IMG/VR virus record: IMGVR_UViG_3300046003_004072
Location: 1-36,875 of that record
Reading direction: 5' to 3' (one strand)
Source of the DNA: a virus
DNA length: 36,875 nucleotides
A program made the translations under genes and the position numbers. This document shows, piece by piece, positions 14,743 to 21,571 of the stretch. The notes under the pieces were generated by a model. It was not told the DNA's origin. It worked only from the letters and a program-made list of their open reading frames with translations, and searched no databases. Position 1 is the first letter of the stretch, and every line of letters begins with the position of its first letter.

Positions 14743-16218
14743 ATGAGATGTTTACCATGGTGGAAAAAACAGAAAGCTGCTTATACCCAAGCCATAGAAC
14801 TGAGTGATGAAGGTGTTCCACTCCTTATGGAGATGGGAACAGGTAAGACCCGAGTTGCCGTTAAGTGGTTAGAGTATCTAATACGGGAACGTGGTGTCTT
14901 ACTGATATACGTTGCAGCTCCTCTTGCAGTTCTACACGTTTGGATTGAGAACTGGCATGAATGGGCCACAGCTCCGGTTGCATTCATTGACTTACATGAT
15001 ACAGGTTCTGCTGGAATAAAGGAAGCTGTTAGACTTTCTAACCAAGGTTGGCCCGTTATCTGCTTAGTCAATTATGAATCCTCCTGGTTTATTGGTAAGA
15101 AACGAGAAAAGACTGTCATTGATGGTCAAGCTCATACCATTGTTAGAGTTATCGATACCTGCATGAAAGACACCCGATGGGATGTTGGCATTCTCGATGA
15201 AAGCACCTGTATCAAAACCCCAGGAGCAAAAGTCACCAGTTTTTTCTGTAGAACAATGAAATCCAGAACAAAGTTCCGGGCTATACTGACTGGGACAGCA
15301 TACATAAAAAGACCTATAGATGTTTATGCCCAGATTAAGTTCTGCTGCAAGAGGAACGTCTTTGAAGGTGACTTCGCAGCATTTAAGCTGAAGTATACTA
15401 TACCACATCCAACAATAAAACAGGCTATTTTGGGTTATCAAAATTTAGGTGATTTTGTAGAACGTCTTTCAAGCTGTGCTATTCTACTTAAAAAGACTGA
15501 TGTTGTCGATCTACCACCATTTGTGCATGAGACTAGAAGACTACCGTTATGTGACAAGAGCCAAAAAGTATATAACGATATCACTGAAGAGAACTATGCA
15601 TATCTGGAAGAGTTAGAAAATGAGGGTGTAGAGATTACAGCCAGTCATGTATTTAGTGTGCTTAGAAAGCAAATGCAGATCACTGGTGGGTTCGTATATC
15701 CTGACCCTGACCCGGATACTCCAAAGATAAAACCAGCACCAATTAGACTGGGCACAGAAAAAGTTTCTATGTTGCTTGACATCATGGAAAATAGAGACTA
15801 TCCTACTTTAGTCGTTGTTCAAATGAACGAAGAAGAAAAGATTGTAGCAGAGGCAATTAAGAAAAAGTTTGGATTTACTCCTAAAATTCTCAATGGGTCA
15901 GTATCCGGGGCATCAGCTCGGCATGAACTCATAGAGTCAGCTAAAGATGATCTTGTCTTCATTGTTAAAGAATCAGTCGGTAGTAAAGGTGTTGATATGC
16001 GCTTTGCCGACATGACAATATTCTACTCTCACAGTTTCGATACAGAAGACTATGAACAGATGATGTCTCGAAACCATAGAGGAGGACAAGTCAAAAGTAT
16101 CACCTATGTCCATTTACTCATACAGAATACTGTAGATATGCGAGTAATGGCTTCACTTAAAGCAGACTTTGCTCTAGCCCGACAGATTGAAACTGACTGG
16201 AGGGCTTGTATACGATGA
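14743..16218 (+). CDS. SNF2/SF2-family helicase
   Basis: 491 residues from ATG 14743 (MRCLPWWKKQKAAYTQAIEL); upstream in-frame codons overlap promoter P4. Motifs: MEMGTGKTRVA (Walker A, about 34-44), ILDEST (DExx box), AILTGTAYIKRPIDVYAQ (motif III, typical of SNF2), then SVGSKGVDMRFAD (motif V) and EQMMSRNHRGGQ (motif VI). Compact SNF2-type helicases of this size are common in phages near replication genes. No Shine-Dalgarno is seen. The stop overlaps the next start (ATGA). Confidence 0.88.
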   Translation: MRCLPWWKKQKAAYTQAIELSDEGVPLLMEMGTGKTRVAVKWLEYLIRERGVLLIYVAAPLAVLHVWIENWHEWATAPVAFIDLHDTGSAGIKEAVRLSNQGWPVICLVNYESSWFIGKKREKTVIDGQAHTIVRVIDTCMKDTRWDVGILDESTCIKTPGAKVTSFFCRTMKSRTKFRAILTGTAYIKRPIDVYAQIKFCCKRNVFEGDFAAFKLKYTIPHPTIKQAILGYQNLGDFVERLSSCAILLKKTDVVDLPPFVHETRRLPLCDKSQKVYNDITEENYAYLEELENEGVEITASHVFSVLRKQMQITGGFVYPDPDPDTPKIKPAPIRLGTEKVSMLLDIMENRDYPTLVVVQMNEEEKIVAEAIKKKFGFTPKILNGSVSGASARHELIESAKDDLVFIVKESVGSKGVDMRFADMTIFYSHSFDTEDYEQMMSRNHRGGQVKSITYVHLLIQNTVDMRVMASLKADFALARQIETDWRACIR

Positions 16219-16502
16219 TAAGTAAAGAGCATAAACAACTCTTGAGTTCTACACATCCAATTGCTGCTAATGTAGTTATCATTGATAAGGATGATGAGAA
16301 TGAAAAGTATACGTGCAAAGCAGACTACTATGGAACCGGGCACCTTATAGTAACCTATAAAGGTAAACAACTCGGTATTGACCCAGATAACTTTCATTCC
16401 AAAGACCCTAAAAGACTATATATAGTTAGATCAGGGGAATGGAGCAGATTCAGAGTGAGATCAATAATTCTGGATTCAAAGACCATTAGAAAAAACTGGT
16501 AA
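16215..16502 (+). CDS. Hypothetical protein
   Basis: 95 residues from an ATG in ATGA overlap with the helicase gene. A basic N-terminus is followed by beta-rich sequence (HLIVTYKGKQLGIDPDNFHS, then RLYIVRSGEWSRFRVRSIIL). A small beta-barrel or SH3-like fold is possible. Its last two codons and stop (AAC TGG TAA) are part of the palindrome of promoter P5. Function unknown. Confidence 0.55.
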   Translation: MISKEHKQLLSSTHPIAANVVIIDKDDENEKYTCKADYYGTGHLIVTYKGKQLGIDPDNFHSKDPKRLYIVRSGEWSRFRVRSIILDSKTIRKNW

Positions 16503-16540
16503 TTGTACCAGTTGAAACTACCTTCCACAAGAGGTATACT
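16495..16540 (+). promoter_or_regulatory. Promoter P5 with perfect palindromic operator
   Basis: ACTGGTAATTGTACCAGT (16495-16512) is identical to the copy at P1. The -35 box TTGAAA (16512-16517), a 17-base spacer and -10 TATACT (16535-16540) make this the strongest of the five. The expected transcript start near 16547 opens with a small inverted repeat GTTGAT-GA-ATCAAC (16547-16560). It serves the SSB-like gene and probably the polymerase operon. Confidence 0.72.
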
Positions 16541-16588
16541 GAGTATGTTGATGAATCAACAAGACACAAACATAATGGAGGCAATCAA

Positions 16589-17632
16589 TTGAGCGAAGCA
16601 ACAGAACCAAAAGTACGTATCCCATCGGCAAAGAAAATGGAGCAAGTGTTTTCCATCATATCTGAGGATGAGGATTTCCGCTTTGGAAAGATCAAAGTCG
16701 AAAGAGAGAAGCAGAGATATACTCTTCCTGCTCCTACATCAGATGACCCGGAAAACACTGAGTCTGTAAAGACTTTCTACGGGGTCGTAGTCTACTTCCG
16801 CAAAGCTTTCTTCAAGAATGCTGAGAAGAATGAGACAGTGGAAAAAAGAGAACTGGCTATCCTTCGTGATGGTAAGTTCATGCCCGAACTGCTCTACATA
16901 TCGAAAGCAGGACTCTGGAACTGGAAAGGTTTCCTTGCAGCAGTTGAAAAACAGAAGCTGGATTCCTACAGCCATGTAATGGTTCGTTTTACTGCAGAAC
17001 CCGGTCAGTCCTCTGATGGACAGTACAAGTTCTCCAAGGTCAAGATGGAAATAGTCTCTGAGCTTGAAGCTGAAGAGATCGAATATCTCCAGGAACTTCA
17101 ACAGATAGTTCGTGCTAGAGTTCGGAAATACTCCAGCTCTGAAGACCTTGATTCTGCGGAAGACAAGTATCTTGACGAAGAAGACAAGAAGCCAGCAGGT
17201 AATGCTGCTCCTGCAGAGGATGACGATGATGCTATTGCTGCTAAAGCTGCAAAGCGCACCAGAGCCATTGCTGAAGAGGATGACGATGAGCCAGTAGCTA
17301 AGGCTAAAACCAAGGCTAAACCAGCTCCTGTCGATGATGACGATGATGAGACCCCGGCACCCAAGACCAGAGCTAAGGCAAAGCCAGCTCCTGTTGAGGA
17401 TGACGATGAGCCAGCTCCTAAAGCCAGAGCAAAGGCAAAGCCAGCTCCTGTTGAGGATGATGACGATGTGCCTGTTGCTAAGGCAAAGGCCAAGCCAGCT
17501 CCTGTTGAGGATGATGAGGACGATGAAGACCTCAAGCCAAAGGCTAAGGCTAAAGCTAAGCCAGAGCCTGAGCCAGTGGCTAAAACCAAGGGTAAATACC
17601 CCAACATCGATGATGACGATGATGAAGACTAG
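16589..17632 (+). CDS. SSB-like protein with a polyampholyte repeat tail (tentative)
   Basis: 347 residues, starting at TTG (16589) seven bases after GGAGG. Residues 1-170 form a beta-rich domain (RFGKIKVEREKQRYTLPAP, FYGVVVYFRKAFF, SHVMVRFTAEP) that could be an OB fold. Residues about 205-347 are disordered: blocks of Asp/Glu alternate with KAKAKPAP units. The protein ends in the acidic IDDDDDED, as in single-stranded DNA-binding proteins, whose acidic tips recruit replication partners. It is the last gene before the DNA polymerase, which supports an SSB role. Direct homology to known SSB was not recognised. Confidence 0.55.
   Translation: MSEATEPKVRIPSAKKMEQVFSIISEDEDFRFGKIKVEREKQRYTLPAPTSDDPENTESVKTFYGVVVYFRKAFFKNAEKNETVEKRELAILRDGKFMPELLYISKAGLWNWKGFLAAVEKQKLDSYSHVMVRFTAEPGQSSDGQYKFSKVKMEIVSELEAEEIEYLQELQQIVRARVRKYSSSEDLDSAEDKYLDEEDKKPAGNAAPAEDDDDAIAAKAAKRTRAIAEEDDDEPVAKAKTKAKPAPVDDDDDETPAPKTRAKAKPAPVEDDDEPAPKARAKAKPAPVEDDDDVPVAKAKAKPAPVEDDEDDEDLKPKAKAKAKPEPEPVAKTKGKYPNIDDDDDED
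17311..17530 (+). repeat. In-gene tandem repeat, about 54-63 bp units
   Basis: The sequence CCAGCTCCTGT starts at 17321, 17384, 17441 and 17495 (the copy at 17495 is preceded by the same AAG context). Each is followed by a GATGA-rich stretch and an AAGGCWAAR-type stretch. The unit lengths (63, 57, 54) are multiples of three, so copies can be gained or lost without breaking the frame. Each unit encodes KAKPAPVEDDD(D)xP-like sequence in the tail of the SSB-like protein. Confidence 0.75.
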
Positions 17633-17661
17633 GCCCTAAAGCCTATCTGCTGAAATCTACT

Positions 17662-17691
17662 GGGCCACAACATGTAAAAGTGCTGTGGCCC
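17662..17691 (+). terminator. Stem-loop between SSB-like gene and polymerase
   Basis: GGGCCACA (17662-17669) pairs perfectly with TGTGGCCC (17684-17691), with a 14-base interval that can add two more pairs. It stands in the 80-base gap between the two genes. There is no T-run after it, so it may be a weak or Rho-assisted terminator, an attenuator, or an RNA-processing site that sets the ratio of SSB-like protein to polymerase. Confidence 0.4.
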
Positions 17692-17712
17692 TCATCGTAA
17701 GGGAGTTTACCT

Positions 17713-20418
17713 ATGAGAAATCCTGAATGTAACCTATGTCAATTTGGTATAGGTAACCCAATTAAAGCACCAAAAACAGTCTGCCTAATGGATGACCTGG
17801 ATAACATTGAACACCACGATGTAATGATTGTGGCTGAGCAACCCAGTATACAGGATGATCTATGGGGAGCACCCTTTTCAGGTAAGCTTCTTGCAGCAAT
17901 CAAAGAAAAACTTGTCAGTATGGGTCTTGATGTTTATTGTACCTATGCAATCAAGTGTGTCCGACCCTCTAAAGATGTTAAACCAAAAGCCACTGATGCT
18001 AAGCTTTGTGGGTTTGGTAAATCTCTTGCCAAAGGTGAACCTCTATCTGGTGGGTATCTCCAGGAAGAGATTAAAGCAGTAAATCCGAATCATATTATAT
18101 GTCTCGGGGCAAACACCTATGTTGCTGTTACAGGTAAATCGGGAGCATTTGCAGAGCTAAAGTCTAATCGAGTATTCGATCAGGGCAAAGGTGCCTACAT
18201 ATATGCTACCGATCACCACCTTGCAGCACAGTTCAATGTGCAAGTCCGAGAGCAATTATACGCTGATCTCACTCGATTCAAAGAGTGGATGGACAATGAT
18301 ACTGATGTTGATACTGATGTAAATGCAGAAGCTATTAAGTTTGACCCTCCTGTTAAAGTTGCATCTACACTAAAGAGTCTCCGAATGATGCAGAAAAAGA
18401 TCAGAGCTGCTGGAGGCATAATAGCTGTTGATACTGAAACCCAGGGTCTGAATCCATATGCTCCTGATAAAAACATTCGATGTATTCAGTTCTGCTGGGA
18501 TACTGACTTTGGTGGTGTATTTGTTCCTCTTGATGTTGAAGAGGACTGCTACTACTCCAGACAGCATCTACAGCATAACTTCTGGAGTGACGGGGAAACC
18601 CTTGAAGAAGCTATTGAGATTATCCGGGAAATCCTACTGGAGTCCTGGTGTATCTGGCATAATGGAAAGTTTGACCGGGTATGGCTATGGCAGTGGGGTA
18701 AACGTAGATTTGGAAAAGCAATCAAGGCCCCAAATATTCTTATGGATACTATGCATGTTGCCCATGCTCTGGATGAAAATAGAGAGCTAAAGCTGAAAAG
18801 GCTTATTACCACAGAGCTTGGATTCCCAACTTATGATATCAATGATAAGTTGACCAAAGACCTGGATATCTTAATTCCATATGCTACCAGGGACACAGTA
18901 GCCACTCTATTACTCTATCGTAAGTATATAAAGTCTTTGAAAAAAGCTCCAGGGTTAAAGAGACTTTATACTCATATTACCAGACCAGCAGATGCTTTAT
19001 TTACAAAGATGGAGTTAAGGGGATGGCCTGTTAATGGTGATCGGGCCAGAGCTTGTAAACTAGACATTGAAGCTCTTATTGAAGAGAATGAACATAAGAT
19101 GTATGCTTACCTGGAGAGCTACAAAACAGAATGTTTAGGTACCTCTATGGAGGAAGCTGGTCTACTTATCAAAGGTGAATACGATGACCGTCTATTTGCT
19201 TCTCCCACAAAGTTGGGTAAACTGCTATTCGATGTAATGGGTTTGACCCAGAGCAATGATAAAAAGATTGCCTTTACTCCCAGTGGTCAACCAGCAACTA
19301 ATGAGGATGCATTGATTCACCTTAAAGGTCATAAGTTTGTTGACTTACTTCTGGAGTGGAGAGGCCTTGCAAAAGCCCTATCTACATATGTGGAACCAAT
19401 GATTGTAGCTGCTGATACCAGAGGTAGAATCACTACCAGTTACAAGCTGACTGGCACAGTTACCGGAAGAACAGCATCTGGTAAAGAAGGTCAACAGAAT
19501 AAACGTCAAGGGACTTCCTCTGCAGTTGGAATGAATCTACAGAATCTACTCTATACCTTTGGTATTCGGAACTGTATCAAAGCCAGAGATGGTTGGAGTA
19601 TTCTGGAATGTGACTTGAGTCAGATTGAACTTCGTATAGCTGGGTGGTTATCAGAAGACCCTCTATTCATCAAGGCTTATAATCTTGGATGGGATATTCA
19701 CTCTATGAGAGCTATGAGAGTTACCGGATTATCTCAGGAAGAATGGGATGCTCTCGATGATAAGAAACGTAAAGAGCTTAGGCAAAAGGCCAAAGCTGTA
19801 AACTTTGGATTCCTATATGGTATGTCAGCTATGACTTTCAAACAGTATGCTCTGGTTGACTATGGAGTTGAGTTCACAATGCGTGAATGTGTTGATATTC
19901 GTAATCAGTTCTTCAATGACCATGTGGGATTGCCAGGTTGGTATAAAAAACAAGAAGAAGAATGTAAGGAAAAGAGGTATGTGGAGTCTCCATCCGGTAG
20001 ACGTAGACACTTACCCAATATAACTCTCAACCCCGATAACAGCAGGGAGCATAAGGGCAAATACAATGAAGCCATACGAATGGCAATCAATACTCCAGTT
20101 CAGGGCTTTGGTTCTGACTGGAAGCTAATGTCCATGCTGGAAACTGATCTTATGGTTTCTGAGCAGTATCATGGTCAAGCGTATCTGTTTGGGGAAGTCC
20201 ATGACTCTATTCTTCTGGAAGTCAGAAATGACGTTTTGGAGGATGTAGCTAAAAAGGTTCTCCGAATAATGTCTCATCCCAGTATCTTAGATGATATGGG
20301 TATCGATGTTACAATCCCTGTCCTGGCAGAGGCAAAGTCAGGGCCTTCCTTGGGAGAGTGCAAAGACTTAAAGGTTGACTGGAAAAGCACTCCCTTAGAT
20401 TGGAGAGATGATGGGTGA
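17713..20418 (+). CDS. DNA polymerase I-family polymerase with N-terminal uracil-DNA-glycosylase-like domain
   Basis: 901 residues, start preceded by AAGGGAG. Residues 1-190 resemble family 4/5 uracil-DNA glycosylases: C6/C9, C82 and C99 at the spacing of the 4Fe-4S ligands, and AEQPSIQDDLWGAPFSGK in the place of the GEAPG..ED..G.PFVG motif. A 3'-5' exonuclease follows with D240 and E242 (AVDTETQGLNP), WHNGKFDRVW and YATRDTVA. The family A polymerase part has LECDLSQIELRIAGW (motif A), KAVNFGFLYGMS (motif B) and VHDSILLEV (motif C). It replicates the phage genome. As I recall, polymerases of SPO1-like phages have a comparable N-terminal UDG-like domain. Confidence 0.92.
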   Translation: MRNPECNLCQFGIGNPIKAPKTVCLMDDLDNIEHHDVMIVAEQPSIQDDLWGAPFSGKLLAAIKEKLVSMGLDVYCTYAIKCVRPSKDVKPKATDAKLCGFGKSLAKGEPLSGGYLQEEIKAVNPNHIICLGANTYVAVTGKSGAFAELKSNRVFDQGKGAYIYATDHHLAAQFNVQVREQLYADLTRFKEWMDNDTDVDTDVNAEAIKFDPPVKVASTLKSLRMMQKKIRAAGGIIAVDTETQGLNPYAPDKNIRCIQFCWDTDFGGVFVPLDVEEDCYYSRQHLQHNFWSDGETLEEAIEIIREILLESWCIWHNGKFDRVWLWQWGKRRFGKAIKAPNILMDTMHVAHALDENRELKLKRLITTELGFPTYDINDKLTKDLDILIPYATRDTVATLLLYRKYIKSLKKAPGLKRLYTHITRPADALFTKMELRGWPVNGDRARACKLDIEALIEENEHKMYAYLESYKTECLGTSMEEAGLLIKGEYDDRLFASPTKLGKLLFDVMGLTQSNDKKIAFTPSGQPATNEDALIHLKGHKFVDLLLEWRGLAKALSTYVEPMIVAADTRGRITTSYKLTGTVTGRTASGKEGQQNKRQGTSSAVGMNLQNLLYTFGIRNCIKARDGWSILECDLSQIELRIAGWLSEDPLFIKAYNLGWDIHSMRAMRVTGLSQEEWDALDDKKRKELRQKAKAVNFGFLYGMSAMTFKQYALVDYGVEFTMRECVDIRNQFFNDHVGLPGWYKKQEEECKEKRYVESPSGRRRHLPNITLNPDNSREHKGKYNEAIRMAINTPVQGFGSDWKLMSMLETDLMVSEQYHGQAYLFGEVHDSILLEVRNDVLEDVAKKVLRIMSHPSILDDMGIDVTIPVLAEAKSGPSLGECKDLKVDWKSTPLDWRDDG

Positions 20419-20740
20419 GGGATATATTCAAAAAACTATCATTACATACCTGAAAGGCCTTCCAAAGTGTACGATGATTAACATTGTTGGTCATCCTAAC
20501 CAGGAAAAAGGTATAGCTGACATTCTGGTCTGTTACCGGAGTAAATACATTGCTCTGGAAGTAAAACAGCATTATGGTGAACTACGTATGTTACAACGAC
20601 TCTTCCTAAGACGTGTACGTCGAGCGGAAGGAATTGGAGAAATAGTATATGACATCGAAATCGTCAAACGAATCATCGGGTGCATTGACGCAGGAAGAAC
20701 TTGGCAACCTGTCTCAGACCTCGGCCTTAAAGCTGCCTAG
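20408..20740 (+). CDS. VRR-NUC family nuclease
   Basis: 110 residues (ATG at 20408, or the adjacent ATG at 20411), overlapping the polymerase 3' end. NQEKGIADILVCYRSKYIAL followed by EVKQHYGELRMLQ is the VRR-NUC core: the G..D motif, the E-V-K catalytic pair and a following Q. RRAEGIGEIVYDIEIVKRII matches the usual end. Single-domain VRR-NUC proteins of phages cut branched DNA such as Holliday junctions. It probably resolves replication or recombination intermediates before packaging. Confidence 0.83.
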   Translation: MMGEGYIQKTIITYLKGLPKCTMINIVGHPNQEKGIADILVCYRSKYIALEVKQHYGELRMLQRLFLRRVRRAEGIGEIVYDIEIVKRIIGCIDAGRTWQPVSDLGLKAA

Positions 20741-21569
20741 CAACCAGTTTTCAATGACTGTAGATGGTAAGGAGTTTCACCTTGGATATTCTCGTATATC
20801 TAAGTTTCTGGATTGTCCTTACCAGTATAAACGGAGTTATGAGGATGGTATCCGTAAACCCAGTGGCACTCCCATGCGGAGAGGAACAGCCTATCATAAC
20901 ACTCTGGAAGGTCTACTAAACTATAAAATTAACACAGAGGGTGAGCTTTACCCACTGGCAAAAGCTGAGAAGTTTGCATTGAAAAATGCCAAAAAGGAAG
21001 ACCTCACTGAAGCTGAATCTATAAAAGTGGTTGAAGCTGTTCGGTTCTATTATAAGGAACTTTACCCTTTTCATAACCCGGTCTCTGTTGAAGAGCCATT
21101 TGACTTCATAAAAGGTGGTATTCGATTTACAGGCAGAATCGACCTTTTAGACCAGTCTACTCCGGGACTTGTGGAAGTTATTGACCATAAGTTCTCGTAT
21201 GATACATGGGCTGATGCCAGAGCACAATATGGTATACAGCCCATGGTTTATCAATGGGCATGGGAAGAAGAGCTTAAACATAAATACCCAGACCTAAAGT
21301 ATGGTGGTTTCGCGTATAATATTATAAGGCTGTTCCCTACACCTGTTATTCAGACCATACGAATAAAAACAGTCCCCAAGGATAAGTCAGAGTGGTGGGC
21401 TAAACAGATACAACAGATAGCTGAGTGTATGGTGCATGGTTTCTACTATGCAAATGCCGGGGCCAATACCTGTAAATGGTGTGACCATAAGACTGACTGT
21501 AAGCCCTGTGTCTACTCCATAAAAGTGACCAAGACCGGGGATATAGATTCTACAGAAACCGAGGATTAA
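20649..21569 (+). CDS. PD-(D/E)XK nuclease, Cas4/RecB-like
   Basis: 306 residues. The ATG at 20649 has GGAG at good spacing and lies within the preceding gene, giving a 92-base overlap; the internal ATG at 20754 has no ribosome site. YSRISKFLDCPYQYKRSYED is the N-terminal Cys region, RGTAYHNTLEGL carries the His, FTGRIDLLDQ and VEVIDHKFS carry the D and E-x-K (here D-H-K) catalytic residues, and QYGIQPMVYQWA follows. CKWCDHKTDCKPC at the end completes an iron-sulfur-type Cys set, as in Cas4 and AddB-like nucleases. It may process ends during recombination. Confidence 0.85.
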   Translation: MTSKSSNESSGALTQEELGNLSQTSALKLPSNQFSMTVDGKEFHLGYSRISKFLDCPYQYKRSYEDGIRKPSGTPMRRGTAYHNTLEGLLNYKINTEGELYPLAKAEKFALKNAKKEDLTEAESIKVVEAVRFYYKELYPFHNPVSVEEPFDFIKGGIRFTGRIDLLDQSTPGLVEVIDHKFSYDTWADARAQYGIQPMVYQWAWEEELKHKYPDLKYGGFAYNIIRLFPTPVIQTIRIKTVPKDKSEWWAKQIQQIAECMVHGFYYANAGANTCKWCDHKTDCKPCVYSIKVTKTGDIDSTETED

Positions 21570-21571
21570 AG

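Noticed and set aside
17098-17607. Minus-strand frame of 169 codons, Ser-rich
   Set aside because: It is the antisense of the Asp/Lys/Ala repeats of the SSB-like gene; the composition follows from the repeat and there is no ribosome site.
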